Shown: piece by piece, positions 34,816 through 46,286 of the stretch
Layout: each line of letters begins with the position of its first letter
Numbering within the stretch: position 1 is the first letter of the stretch
Source: Hansfordia pulvinata
Taxonomy: Eukaryota; Ascomycota; Sordariomycetes; Xylariales
Direction of reading: 5' to 3'
NCBI GenBank assembly: GCA_006538405.1
Contig: BJKQ01000009.1
Span: forward strand, 1,932,001-1,996,000
DNA length: 64,000 nucleotides
The notes under the pieces: model-generated
What the model saw: the letters and a program-made list of their open reading frames with translations, nothing else
What the model was told of the DNA's origin: nothing
The model's database searches: none
Program-made: the position numbers and the translations under genes

Positions 34816-36541
34816 ATGGTCCGGATCGACCGACCCACAGTGGCGCTGGGCGTGACGGCGCTCGCCGCGCTCCGCGCCGCCGCGAGCTACGGCCACGACT
34901 ACCTGTCTGACCTGCCGGCCGCCTTCAACTCGAGCATCTGGGCCTACGTCTCGTACGCCAACCCGGCGGTGGCCGTGCTGCCGGGGGCCTTCAACCGCTC
35001 CGTGTTCGACGCGCCGCATAAGGCCACGACGTCGGACGAGGGGATGACGAAAGTGTAAGAATCGACGGCCTGCTTCCTGGCCTCGCAGACCCTCCCCCCT
35101 TTCCTTCCTTCCTCCTCCATCCCACCCTCTCTCAACTCTCCGCCTGCACCCCTCAGCACCCTGACCAACCGCGCCCCGGCAGAAACCGCTTCCTCGGCTC
35201 GACGCAGTTCATCGCGTACGACGAGGCCTTCTTCGACATCATCGGCCCTGACGCGCGCGTCGAGCACGTGCAGCGCCTGTCCGACGAGCAGAGCCACGAG
35301 GCGGCGTGCTACGACGCGGAGCGGGGCCGCCTCTTCTTCACCGCGTGGGGGCCGCCCGGGGGCGTCGACGGGACCGGCAACCACGCCTGGCAGTACCTGC
35401 TGGACGTGCGGACCAACGAGCTGCGCAACGTGACGACGCGGCCCCCGACGGTCAACGTGCACGGGTGCGTCGTCGCCGCCGCCGCAGCAGGAGGGAAAGA
35501 AGAAGAAGGAGGGCGCCGCCGCCGCCGCCAGATGTACGTGGTGACGGACGGGGACGAGGAGCGCACGGGGGCGCTGGTCCGCGTCGACCCGGACACCCTG
35601 CGCGCCGAGGTGCTGCTCAACAACTACTACGAGCAGCCGTTCATGGGGTTCAACGACCTCGACGTGGACTCGGAAGGCAACTTCTGGCTGACCGACTCCA
35701 AGGCCGCCTATGTGAGTTTTTCTCCCTCTTTCTTCCTTTGCTGTCCTCCGTTTTCTTTTGCGGACAAACCCCCTCTCCCTCTTTCACGTCTCAGCCCCCC
35801 TTTTCTACAGACCCACCCTTTTCCTCCCCTTCTCCCCTTTCTTCACTGCCTTCACCACCCCCCAACGCCCTCCGCAGCACAGTGCAAGAATCCTCCCCGG
35901 CTGACCAGACCCCAAACGCTTAAAAAGGGCCGCGGCATGATCCCCTTTGCGAACCCGACGCAGCCGACGGTGTACCGCGTGGACGGGCGGACGATGCAGC
36001 CGCAGGTGGTGCACGTGACGTCGGGCAACGCCAACGGGATCGCCGTGGGGCCCCGGTACAGGACCAACAAGTCCGCCGCCACCAGCACCAGCACCACCCC
36101 CGACATTATCGACGACCTCGCCGGCTCCGGCTGGTCGCACACCATCTACATCCCGGACACGGGGGCCTCGGTGCAGCGCCCGAGCCGCAAGGACCCGTAC
36201 GGCAAGCGGGCGGTGTGGGCGTACGAGGCGGAGTCCGGGTCGGGTGGCGGCGGCGTACTGGGAGGGGCCGCCTTCTCAACAGCCCCGTGTCGTACTTCTA
36301 CGACGGGATCCGGGCGTCGAGGCGCGGGTGGCTGTTCGCGGGCGCCGGCGACGGCGTCGACGTCGTCCACCCCCGGACGGGCCGGGCGCTGGGCAAGATC
36401 CGGGTCGCGGGCGTAGGCGGCGGCGGCGGCGGCGGGCTGGCTGTGAACCTGGCGTTCGGCGAGCACGAGATGTGGATCGTAGGGCGCGGCGGGGTTTGGC
36501 ACGTCTCGGGGATCCAGGAGAGGCTTGATAGGGACTGGTGA
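34816..36541 (+). CDS. SMP-30/gluconolactonase/LRE-like (lactonohydrolase-type) protein, one frame break
   Basis: A six-bladed beta-propeller family that opens lactones in a metal-dependent way; fungal members include secreted lactonohydrolases. The N-terminus MVRIDRPTVALGVTALAALRAAAS resembles a signal peptide. Exons are 34816-35054, 35183-35711 and about 35883-36541, roughly 475 residues. Family landmarks are FLGSTQFIAYDEAFFDIIG, LSDEQSHEAACYD, VHGCVV, LLNNYYEQPFMGFNDLDVDSEGNFWLTD, VTSGNANGIAVGP, SHTIYIPDTG and SYFYDGIRASRRGWLFAGAGDGVDVV. The acceptor of intron 2 is uncertain: CACAG at 35,882 or an AG at 35,927, both in phase. A minus-one frame break lies between 36,240 and 36,275 (Gly-rich codons, GGGAGGGG run), after which the conserved end continues to the stop. 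It opens a run of five plus-strand genes. The substrate is unknown. Confidence 0.8.
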
Positions 36542-37372
36542 TGGATGTCCGGTTTGTGATTGGGGGGAAACGGAAGTGGACCGTTGTTGGTCGATGGTTC
36601 TAGAGGCGGGGTGAATTCAATTCGTTCGTGGGTCACCCGGAAACAATGTTTTCTGGTGATCGGGCTTCTTTCCTGGGGGCCGTTTTCAAGTCGTGTAGCG
36701 ACGTCATTGACGCTAATGGCTCACGCGCGGGTGTTGGTGAGGTACAGGCACGTTGTCTGGCGGACCGGGCTGACAGATCATTGAGTGAGAGTGATCGTGT
36801 GAAGTGGCAATGTATCGGCGGTGTTCCTGGCTCAGCAATCTGGATTTCTTGTGATGCGGCGTTGAGGACGTATGATGTTGAGGACGGACGCGCATGTGAA
36901 TGCGGCGACGATATACCGACCACGACAGCCGAGCCGAGTCTCGTGTGCCGGGCGCGGGAGGCCGTGGACCCCTCCGCACAGTGGATTTACCTTGCAAGGC
37001 ATCTAGACCAGTGAACTGAACGGAGCTTACGCTATGTGGCGTGGAACACCCAATTAGTGGGGCGTGCTGCCCGTCTGGACTGCTGTAGGGGGCGTCTTTC
37101 AGGGCCTTCAGGGAGCTGCGGACTGGCCCGGGGGTTTCCCGGAGTCACCCGCGCCCATCTGGCGTCCGGCCAAACCGCGACGCGACGCCGAGGCTATTCC
37201 CGTCCGCCAGTCGACCCCCATACAGAGAGCATCGTGACCCGACCGCTCAAAAGCAAAGCCCCGGCGTCTCTTCAACTGACCGTCTCAACCCAATATCATC
37301 CAAACTTGAGAATTTCCAGCAGCATCCAGACTCCTCAGCCACTACCTGCTTGCTCCAGCGCGACCCCTCACA
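36542..37372. other. intergenic region
   Basis: Contains the 3' end of the lactonase-like gene and the leader of the aldolase gene. I see no further feature. Confidence 0.5.
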
Positions 37373-38108
37373 ATGGCCTCCGCTGCCTCCCTCAAAGCCC
37401 TCCGCAAGTTCACGTCATGTGATGTAAGTCATCAAGACCCCCGAGGCCCCCCCACGGCGGCCCTCGACTAACTTCGTCCCGCTGACCCGGGCGAACCCCC
37501 AGATCGGCGACGCCCTCGTCAAGCTCAAGCACCCAGGCGGCGGCTTCCTGGACGGCATCCGGATGTTCGCGCCGGGGCCGACGCGCATCTTCGGCCCCGC
37601 CGTGACGGTGCAGATGGTCGAGGCCCGCGACAAGTCGGCGCGCACGCTCGACCGGCACTTTGTCGACCACAACCGCGAGGGCGCCGTCATGTTCATCCAG
37701 CAGCCCAAGGGCCTGCCCTCGGCGTGCTGGGGCGGGCTGATGTCGACGCGCGCGCAATTCCTGGGCGCCGCGGGCGTCGTCATCGACGGGCGCATGCGCG
37801 ACGTCCGCGAGCACGAGGACATGGGGTTCCCCGTGTTCGCGCGGGGCACGTCGATCCTGGGCTCGGCGGGCTTCACCAAGGCGTCGCGCGTCGACGCCTC
37901 GCTGCACTTCCGCGGCGACCAGTGGGTGCACCCCGGCGACATCATCGTGGGCGACGCCGACGGCGTCGTCGTCACCCCGCCCGCGCTGGTCGCCGACGTC
38001 GTCCGGCTGTGCCAGGAGCGCGCCGACGTCGACGAGAGGATGTTCGCCGAGCTGCGCAAGGGCGCCGAGATGGGCCCGCTGATCAAGAACATCCGCGGCA
38101 CCAAGTGA
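37373..38108 (+). CDS. RraA-like aldolase (4-hydroxy-4-methyl-2-oxoglutarate aldolase family)
   Basis: Exon 1 (37373-37423, 17 residues ending FTSCD) and exon 2 (37503-38108, starting IGDALVKLKHPGGGFLDGI) give 218 residues, the usual family length. Visible family features are IFGPAVTVQM, GAVMFIQQP, WGGLMSTRAQFLGAAGVVIDGRMRD, with the metal- and pyruvate-binding site around Asp112-Gly113 and Arg116-Asp117, then GFPVFARGTS and PGDIIVGDADGVVVTP. Characterised relatives are divalent-metal class II aldolases or oxaloacetate decarboxylases that cleave 4-hydroxy-2-oxo acids to pyruvate, in aromatic and organic-acid catabolism. Other RraA relatives in bacteria inhibit RNase E, but that role is not expected in fungi. 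The intron has GTAAGT and CCAG ends, phase 0. Its position between a lactonase-like gene and an anion carrier supports a catabolic role, which is an inference. Confidence 0.9.
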
Positions 38109-39430
38109 GGAAGAGAGGGGGAAAGGCCCGGAGGACGCGCGGCGCGTCGGTGTATGTTAGATGCTCACCTATAGAATGTTGATTTCTTTCGACTTTGACC
38201 TTGGCTCCTGCGGCTGTTCCATCTCTGCGACCAGCCACTGTGCGTGTCGAGCTGGAATATAGGGGACCTGTCGGCACTATGGGCAGTCAGAAATGTAACG
38301 CTCAGCAGGCTTCATTCATTCTGAGACTTATGTCATTTCAGGCGTCTCTCAGATGCCTGACCGCGGTCCAGAGGGGGCCCCTTGGAACGATCACTCCGTC
38401 GGCATCGGAATCCTGAGGCGCAAAGCCGGACTCTGGGCGCCCCATGGGTACGGACACCTGTGGCAAAGCGCGATGACACGATTGTGGAATGGCTTCATGA
38501 TACGTCACACACATCTGCTTGGCTTTCCCTCGGCCTTGATCACTGCCTTACGCACTAAAGGGCGACACCATCCCAAGACCCCCCAGTTGTATCGCTCCTG
38601 GTGCGGTCTCTGTCTCGTGCCCCCATGACACGGGAATCAGAGCGCGCGGGGGCGGGTGGGATTTCCCCCGCTTCGATCGCAGCGACGGAACTGTGGCGGC
38701 AGTGCTCCGGATGTCTTCATCGCCTCAACCATGAGATGCCGGCCAGGGCTTTTCCTTCTTGCAGCACGAACTTGCATCGAGAAGAAGACAAGCGTCGCTC
38801 CGGCCGTGACATCAAGCACATGCACCGCAAGTAAGCCCGGCATAGCCCCGTCCGTGCCGCCATCCTGGCTCCCAGGCGGTTGAAGCCCGGCCGCACGTGA
38901 TGGCCTCGATGCAGATGCCGGGACCTTTCGGCAAGATCACTCCGTGACTGCGGGTTTCTTGCAGATCCGCCATTTCCTCCCCTGAAAGCGCGCTCAAGCC
39001 GATCGTCACCGTGGCCGCGTCACGGTGCCGCTACCAATCACGCGAAGCCGGGGAACGCTTTCGGCAGAGGGCGGGGCCGGGGAGCGCTTCTCCAACACGG
39101 ATCTCAACAAGCCTCTCTCGATGTCATGCCCGATGCAGAGAGGGCAGTGGCTGTGGGAGCCGCCCGCATCGTGAATCCGGGGTAGAGACAAATCTGGGGA
39201 ACGGCACGCGCGTCTGGGGTTGCCAAGTCTGGGGTAGACACCGACCGTCCCATGAGCAGGCGAGGGACTGACTGCTTAAAGAATTGTTCTTGTCTGTGGC
39301 CTTCCTTTTGATTCTCGGCCAGTCTGCTTGGATCTGCCTTGGAGCCTTCGTCAGAACCAGTAGATTTTCACTCAGCAAAGACTTCGTCAGCAACGGCGAC
39401 CGCAGTAGCCCCCCGGCTCTCCTCGAAAGT
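38109..39430. other. intergenic region
   Basis: About 1.3 kb with no supportable gene between the aldolase and the MFS carrier; presumably 3' end and promoter. Confidence 0.5.
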
Positions 39431-41150
39431 ATGCCCAGCTTCGACAAAGAAGGTGGTTCGTGTCATGCGCACGAGGAGGATGTCGCTCCCGGCAAGAGCC
39501 TTGATGCCGGGGAACTCGAGATGCCAGGAGAGCTGCGGGCTTTGACGCCGCAAGAATACGCAAAGCTTGGCCGAAGAGCTGTCTTCAAGACGGATATCAT
39601 CATCATCCCTTGTTTGCTCCTCATGGTGAGTTGAACGCACCGATGGTTCTGGTGCCCAGCTGCTGACTTGCACAAACAGTTCATCCTGAACTATCTCGAC
39701 CGGAACAACATTGCGTCTGCCCAGCTGGCCGGGATCGAGCAGGACCTCAGCCTATCGCCCACACAATATCAAACCTGCGTGTCGGTCTTGTACGTCGGCT
39801 ACAGTAAGTCCCTGGTGCATTCCCAAAACCCGAGGCTTCGTCAGGGATTTATGATGGAAAAGCCGCTGACCACACCACTCAAGTCCTCATGCAGATCCCC
39901 TCCAACATGGTCCTTGGCAGGCTCAAGTACCCCGGCGCATACCTGTGCTCGGCCCTGGCGCTCTGGGGCGTGGTGTCGGCCGCGCAGACGGTGGTCAAGG
40001 ACTTCGCCTCGCTGGCGGCGGCGAGGTTCTGCGTCGGCTTCGTTGAGGCCATCTTCTTTCCGGGGGCGCTCTTCTACCTGTCCATCTTCTACAACCGGAA
40101 ACAGTACGCGTTCCGGGCCGCTCTGTTCTACTCGGGCTCGCAGCTCGGCAACGCGTTTGGCGGCCTGCTGGCCATTGCCATTCTCAAGTTGGACGGCGCC
40201 CACGGTCTGGCTGGATGGCGATGGGTAGGTGGCCGAGCCTTTACCCTCGTCCGTGTTTACACATATGCTGTGTGCGCGGCTGCATCGCCCACGGTTTCTG
40301 ACAGGGAACATACCTACAGCTGTTCCTCGTCGAGGGCGTCGCGACGGTTAGCGCCGCCTCGGTCTTCGCCTTCATCCTGCCCAACTCGCCGTCCAGCATC
40401 CGCACCCTCAGCGAGCTGGAGCGCAAGTACATTGTCTGGAACTACCAGAGAGACGCGGGGCAGAAGGACGACCGGTCCGAGATCACGCCGCGGCAGGGCC
40501 TCACGCTGGCGGTGCGGGACCCCAAGACGTGGCTGCTGCTGCTGACGCTGTACTGCATCTTCACCGCGGCCGCCGTGACCAACTTCTTCCCCCTCGTCGT
40601 CGTGTCGCTCGGCTACTCGCGGACCGTCAGCCTGGCCCTGACCGCGCCCCCCTACGTGCTCTGCTGCGTCGCCATGCTCGCCAACGGCTTCCACTCGGAC
40701 CGCACGGGCGAGCGCTACTGGCACATTGTGGCCCCGCTGGCCGTCACCATGGCCGCCAACGTGATCGCCGTGTCGACGCTCAACACGGCGGCCCGCTACA
40801 CGGCCATGATGCTGATGCCGGCCTCCTTCTACGCGGGCTCGACGGTCCTGCTGTCCTGGATCACCGGCACCCTCAACCAGCCCGTCGCCAAGCGCGCCGC
40901 CGCCATCGCCCTCATCGTCGCCGTCTGCAACACCCCCAACGTCTGGACCTCGTACCTCTACTCCGGCGCGCCCCGCTACTTCGCCGCCTTCCTCGTCAAC
41001 CTAGCCGCCGCCGCCCTCGCCGCCGCCCTGGCCACGCTCACGCGCGCGTACCTGCGGCGGCTCAACGCGAAGCTCGACGCGGGCACGCCCGCGGTCCGCA
41101 GCGGGCCGACCGCCGAGCAGATCGAGAACGGATTCAGGTATCAGCTGTAA
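39431..41150 (+). CDS. MFS transporter, anion:cation symporter (Dal5/Tna1-like)
   Basis: Four exons, 39431-39625, 39680-39803, 39884-40224 and 40320-41150, encode 496 residues, normal for this family, with 12 expected spans. Landmarks in order are IIIIPCLLLM-FILNYLDRNNIASAQLAGIEQDL (span 1 and the LDR-N signature), the PTQYQTCVSVLYVGYILMQIPSNM segment, FCVGFVEAIFFPGALFYLSIFY, FGGLLAIAI, WRW-LFLVEGVATV across the last intron, and, in the second half, TAPPYVLCCVAMLANGFHSDR and SWITGTLNQPVAKRAAAIAL. Relatives carry allantoate, nicotinate, tartrate, pantothenate and other organic anions into the cell. The final acceptor could be CTACAG (40,319) or, five codons earlier, GACAG; the first gives the standard WRWLFLVEG. 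It is followed closely by a Zn2Cys6 gene, which may regulate it. Confidence 0.92.
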
Positions 41151-42033
41151 AGATTGGAGAGGGGCAGGGGGGTAGGCGGGGCTGTACTTCGGTGTGTGGG
41201 CATCTCCAGACAGCGCGAGAGCATCGCCAGGGAACTTGGATGGTGCCGGACTGTGTCGTGTGTGGTAGCAGTGGACAAGGCAGCGAGTCCGCAAGCCTGA
41301 GAGGCCAGTCTGTGTACGGGGCGAAATCTAGGTAGCCCACGAGATTTTACTCGGTAAATTGAACTTGGCCAGGTATGAATGGGCGTGTTCCAGCTGGCAG
41401 GGATCTCTGTATGCCGTATCCATAGATAAGGTCCAGTAAGCACCTGTGTCTCAACATAAGTTGTTCAACGTCAACGTTTACGCAGTTTAGGTGCGTTACC
41501 GTGAGTTCCCGCGACTTGACTGCGTGACTGCCCTTCGCAGGCGCATGTTGGTGGCTTACATGTGCGTGCGGAAGGAGCGACCGTCATCAGAAGCGAAGCT
41601 TCCGATTAGGGCCATCTGGACACATTTGAAGTGACTGACCAGAAAAGCCACCCTTCTACACATCACGTTTGCTACCAATACTCGCACACTCTCTTCTCAC
41701 ACACGCCAGTCTACCTACCTACATACTTTATTCACATGCAATCAGGTAGGGGTAGCATCTCCCCGGATCCCCGGATCCCCACGGATTCCCCACACTGGAA
41801 GATTGCGGGGTTGGTGGGCAACCCTTCGAGCCTGGCGTCGGGCTATTATCGCACCGAGACTGTTCAGCCCAGGCAATGCCAATTGCCCCGTCCTGGCAGG
41901 CGCACGCGCCAAATGGTCTGTAGCTGCCAGCGCCGGGCGAAGATGTTGACCGTTGTCAACTGCCTGGATCACTGATTCGATCGTGCCGTACGTGGGTGAC
42001 CGGCGTCGGTCTCCGGAAAGAACGCACGACGAG
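41151..42033. other. intergenic region between MFS carrier and transcription factor genes
   Basis: No gene is seen. TACCTACCTACATAC-like pyrimidine repeats lie at about 41,710-41,727, and a duplicated GGATCCCC at 41,764-41,780. Confidence 0.5.
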
Positions 42034-42939
42034 ATGGATCGAACGGGCGCGGAATGGGCACCGTCGCCCCTGACCATCATCCCCTACGCAGCCCAGACCT
42101 CTCCGCCAGCCCCGCGCAAAAGAGCTAAGGGCGCACGAGGCACCCACGCCGACAGGTCGACGACGAGGAAGATACGCAATGCGTGCACAGCCTGCCGAGA
42201 GTAGATCGCCATATCCTGTTTTGTTCCCCTCCGGTTTTGTTTCTGACCGAAACGAGGGACTCGCAGCTGACGGAGACGGAGCAGAAAGAAAACGCGATGC
42301 TCCGGGCACGATCCGTGTCTGCGGTGCCGGCAGCAAAGCCTTCGCTGCGAATACATGTCGCTGGCCTCCCCTGGGACAGCGGCGATGGCCAGGCCTAAAA
42401 GCGTAGCCTCGGCTTCGCCCAGCCACGGCCGCCCGTCCTCCAAAAGCCCGCAAGAAGACCCATCCCCTCTGGATGCCGCCGCCGACGCCGACGAGGACCA
42501 GCCCTCCTCCCTCGAGGATCAGAACGGGCACGTTATCGGCGGCGCCTCCGAATTTGCCTTCCTTCACATCGCCAGGCGGCGGCTCTCGCGGCTGCCTTCC
42601 GCCCTGGTCGTCTTCCGCGACCACCCGCTGGCGCGGTCGGGCGCGCTACCGCCCGTGTTGCCGCCCTTGCATACGGCCAGGCGGCTCATGAGGCGCTTCT
42701 TCGACTTCGGGCTGACTACCTCGCGCTTCGTCCATGAGCCGACAGCGGCGGCTCTGCTACACAGGCTCTACTGCCAGCCCCCCTACCCGGGCCACGCGGG
42801 CGACGACGATCAGCTTCAGGCGGACCAGAGCGCCCTATTGCTCATGATCTTCGCCCTCGGCTCGCACTACATGGACACGGACGCCATGTTCTGCGGGTAC
42901 GTGGAGAGGTAAGTGGAAAATCTCCCGGGTATTTCGGTG

Positions 42940-42984
<45 letters not shown>

Positions 42985-44420
42985 TAGTCGCACCCTCAAC
43001 CCCTCCCCCTTGCGAGGAGAATTCCCCGGCTGACGCCCTCATCACGTTCCGCCAGCGTGCGCTTCTACGACATGGCCAGTAGCCACCTTGCCAGTGTGGG
43101 CTATCAGGCGACCCTAGCCTCCTCGCAGGCGCTTCTGCTGGTGGTACACTTCCTCCTAAACCACTCGCGCTTCCACGAGGCATGGTCGCGCTTCGGCCTG
43201 CTCGTGCGCGACGTCCAGGCCCTTGGAATGCACCTACGCCGTCGTCGCCGGCCGCGTCCGGGACCGGGGCCCGGGCGGAGGGGGAGCGAGTCAGAAGAAG
43301 AGGATGATGGCACATGGCGGGCAAGGGGTGGAGGCGGCGACACCGCAGACGATGAGTTCCGCAAGCGGCTCTTCTGGGCCGTCTACACGCACGACCGGAT
43401 CCTCAGCAGCGTCTTTGGGCGGCCCTGCGCCATCAACGACGCCGACGTCGACCAGCAGGAGTGCACCGTGGCGGATGATGCGAGCTTTGCCACCCCGACG
43501 ACGACAACGACGACGACTGGTCATTCGGCTTGCTCTGCGGAACCGGCAGAGTCATACGAGGAGGGGGCTATTGATGGCAGCCAGTGTTGCCCGGCGGCGG
43601 CCATGGTGCACTACGCCCGGCTGGCGCGCGTGCTCGGGCGGATCCTGGGTGCATTCTACAGCCCCGGCGGTGCCGGCGCCGGAGGCGACACACAGGGCAC
43701 CATCACCGCAGCCCGCATGCGCGCCCTGGCCGCCGGCTTCGAGGAGGATCTGGCGCAGTGGAGGCGCGGGCTTCCGCCCTGGCTGGACTTTGTGTCGCTG
43801 CCGCCGTCGGCCATGTCGGTCATGATTCAGCGGCAGATGTGCACGCTCAAGCTGATGTACACGCACGCACAGCTGCTGCTGTACCGTCCGTTCATGCTGC
43901 AAGCGATTGCGAGCAGGGCAGGCGAGACTGTGCTGGGTGGTGGAGGAGGGGAAGTGGGAGACCTGGGTGGGTGGGTGCGCCAGTGCCACGACAAGTCCAT
44001 AGAAGCGGCCAACACGATCGTGCTTGAGTGCCAGCACTTGCTGCAGCAGGGCTGGTTCTCGAGGGCGTTCTGGCTGGTTAACTACGCGCAGTTCGCCGCC
44101 ATCGGAACGCTACTCATCTGGTCGTATATATCGCCCAAGGCCGCGGCCGGCGGAGCGCGGGAGACGGCCATGCAGGCCATGGACAGCTTCCCCCGCGGAG
44201 TCGAGGGGACCCGGCTGGCCAGAGATACCTAGAGGTGCTGCGGGAACTCAGCAAGCTCAGCAGCGCGGACGCCGGGGAGGCCGAGCCCCAGCCCGAGGCT
44301 CTGGTGGCTGGGCTCGCGGGGTACGCGGACGAGAGGCTGCAGCTGGACCTGGACAACACCTTCGACACGTGGTCCGGCTTGTTCTTTGGCAACCACGGCG
44401 CGGACGAGGCTTTCTACTGA
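42034..44420 (+). CDS. Zn2Cys6 fungal transcription factor, one frame break
   Basis: The binuclear zinc cluster is split by an 84-base intron: exon 1 (42034-42200) ends at the second Cys of the cluster plus Arg-Glu, and exon 2 (42285-42908) completes it. The pattern is CX2CX6CX5CX2CX6C, with the usual basic residues between the second and third Cys. Exon 3 (43056 onward) carries the fungal-specific transcription factor domain: YDMASSHLASVGYQATLASSQALLLVVHFLLN, FHEAWSRFGLLVRDVQALGMHL, RKRLFWAVYTHDRILSSVFGRPCAI and LLLYRPFML. Near 44,217-44,222 the frame moves by minus one; an extra C in GGCC/AGAG restores LAQRYLEVLRELSKL and reading to 44,420 (FGNHGADEAFY), about 718 residues. Without it the protein stops at 44,232. 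It lies between the MFS carrier and a dioxygenase gene and probably regulates one or both; this is an inference. Intron 2 holds a (GT)n array. Confidence 0.88.
42942..42983. repeat. (GT)n microsatellite in an intron
   Basis: About twenty GT units within intron 2 of the Zn2Cys6 gene (42,909-43,055). Confidence 0.9.
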
Positions 44421-44897
44421 CTGCAGGTGTCTCGGGGAGGGGAGTCCCAGTCGTTCGGCTCGGATGGGGTATATCGAGTCAGGGGCCCGGGGAGCTCTGT
44501 GGTTGCCCGAATGGACATTTCCACGGTTCCCCGGCGCTAACTGAATATTGCTCCCCGGGCCACACCAAGGATCCAGGGCGGCTCCCTACGGCCCGAAAGA
44601 AAGGCTGCGGGGCAGGGCCACGAGCATTACCGGGCGCTATACGCAGAGTCGAAGGGCACATACGGCCCTTTTGCTGTGCATTTGTGTGCGTTCACAGGGT
44701 CAAGGAATGGCGACGCAGCTGACCAGTCGATCTGTCTCCAGCTGAACTTCCCGGGCGTGAAGCCGTATGTGTAGGTAGGTATATATCAGTCCATTGATGG
44801 GCCGATTGGAAAGAGTCCAGCCTCTGAGCCTGCACAAACACTCTGTATGATTAATCTATCTGACGAATCGTATCATACCACCTTGTTCTTGAACATC
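44421..44897. other. short intergenic region
   Basis: About 480 bases between the transcription factor stop and the dioxygenase start. It contains GTAGGTAGGTATATATC at about 44,772-44,788, a possible TATA region about 110 bases upstream of the dioxygenase ATG. Confidence 0.45.
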
Positions 44898-46286
44898 ATG
44901 ACCGAAGTCACCATCCACCCAGCCACTCTCACCGGGGCCGGCCTCCACGCAGCATCCACGCCCGAGGACCAGGCGCCACCGCAGAAGCTCAAGCTGCGTG
45001 GCACGGGGGCCGATATCGAGGACGTCAAGATGCTCGAGCCTTGTTACCACGACACGCCCATGGAGGAGATCAAGAGACGCTACCACCAGGATGGGGTGGT
45101 CTTGGTATGTTACAGCACCGCCATCAGTCCCGCTCCCTCCATCTCCCGGAGGGGGGAAGCGCCGAAAAAGTCAACACCAGCATCCCTGCCCACCCGCGCT
45201 GACAGCATCCCTGCCCACCCGCGCTGACAGCATCACAGGTCAAAGGGTTGCTCCCACGGGACCTCGTCCTGCGTTGCCGCGCCGACTACCTCTCCTTCGT
45301 GGACAAGGGCAACGGCATGCTCAAGCCCGGGACGGACCCGGTGGAGGGCGTCTTCAACCCGGCGGCGGACTGGCGGGACTTTTTGCTGCCGGGCGCGGTT
45401 CGCCTGGCGATGGGGGTCGAGGACGAGGGGCCGTTCGTGGAGGCCATCCTGCGGAGCCACGACGCGGCCTTCTACCACGAGTTCCGGGCGCGGGCGGCCG
45501 AGGTGCTGGAGCCCTTCACGGCGCGGCTGTGCGGCTTCGCGGAGCCGTGGTGCCTGCCGCGGTCGCTGCTGCGGTGCGCGGTCCCCGGCGGGGAGACGAC
45601 CCCCGTGCACTACGACCAGATCTACCTGCGGGCGGCGCCGGCGACCAGCGTGACGGCGTGGGTGCCGGTGGGCGACGTCGGCGTCCGCGGGGGCGGGCTG
45701 ATCTACCTCGAGCGCGCGCACGACCTGGGCCGCCGGTACGAGGACGACTTTGCCCGGGCCAACGCGGCGCTGCCCGACGAGGAGAGGGTCAGCGCGTTCA
45801 ACCGCAACATGGAGAAGGGCGGGTGGCTCGACCGGAGCGCCGGCCGGTTCGGCGCTGCCTGGGAGCGGGCTTGGTTGGCTGTACGTTATGTCTTCCAGTC
45901 GGACGTTTTACTTTTTTTTTTTTTACTTGCGAACCCCATCCTTTCCTTTTCCTGCCAACTTTTACCCCCGTCGACCCCCCTCCGTCCCTACACTCTTTTT
46001 GATTCCCTCCCTTGTTCACCACTTGGCATTCCGTCAGCTTCCACGCAATACTCACACGACTCTGCCACAGAGCAACTACGAGGCTGGCGACGTCGTCTTC
46101 CACACGCCCTACGCGATCCACGCGGGCGCCATCAACGAGGACCCGGAGGGCCGGATCCGGGTGTCGACGGACCTGCGCCTCGTGGACCGGGCGCAGCCGT
46201 ACGACGAGCGCTGGACGCACACTGCGTACAGCAAGGACGACCCCAACGTGGCGCGCAAGATCAGCGTCCGGCCCTCGCCACCTTGA
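44898..46286 (+). CDS. phytanoyl-CoA dioxygenase (PhyH) family oxygenase
   Basis: Fe(II)/2-oxoglutarate-dependent oxygenase of the PhyH family. Exons 44898-45104, 45239-45880 and 46071-46286 encode 354 residues. The iron triad is visible: HxD at His193 and Asp195 (ETTPVHYDQ) and a distal His at 294 or 300 (VVFHTPYAIHAG). The 2-oxoglutarate-binding Arg is likely in GRIRVSTDLR (Arg313 or 319). The N-terminal part has IKRRYHQDGVVLVKGLLP, the usual family opening. Introns have GTATGT and GTACGT donors. The first has two exact 25-base tandem copies just before its acceptor, offering alternative 3' splice sites. Fungal members hydroxylate diverse small molecules in secondary metabolism and catabolism, so the name does not imply phytanic acid. 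It ends the five-gene run and lies 1.4 kb from the transposon. Confidence 0.88.
45181..45230 (+). repeat. 25-base tandem duplication at a 3' splice site
   Basis: Two identical 25-base units (45,181-45,205 and 45,206-45,230), each ending GACAG, precede the used acceptor at 45,238. Confidence 0.95.
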
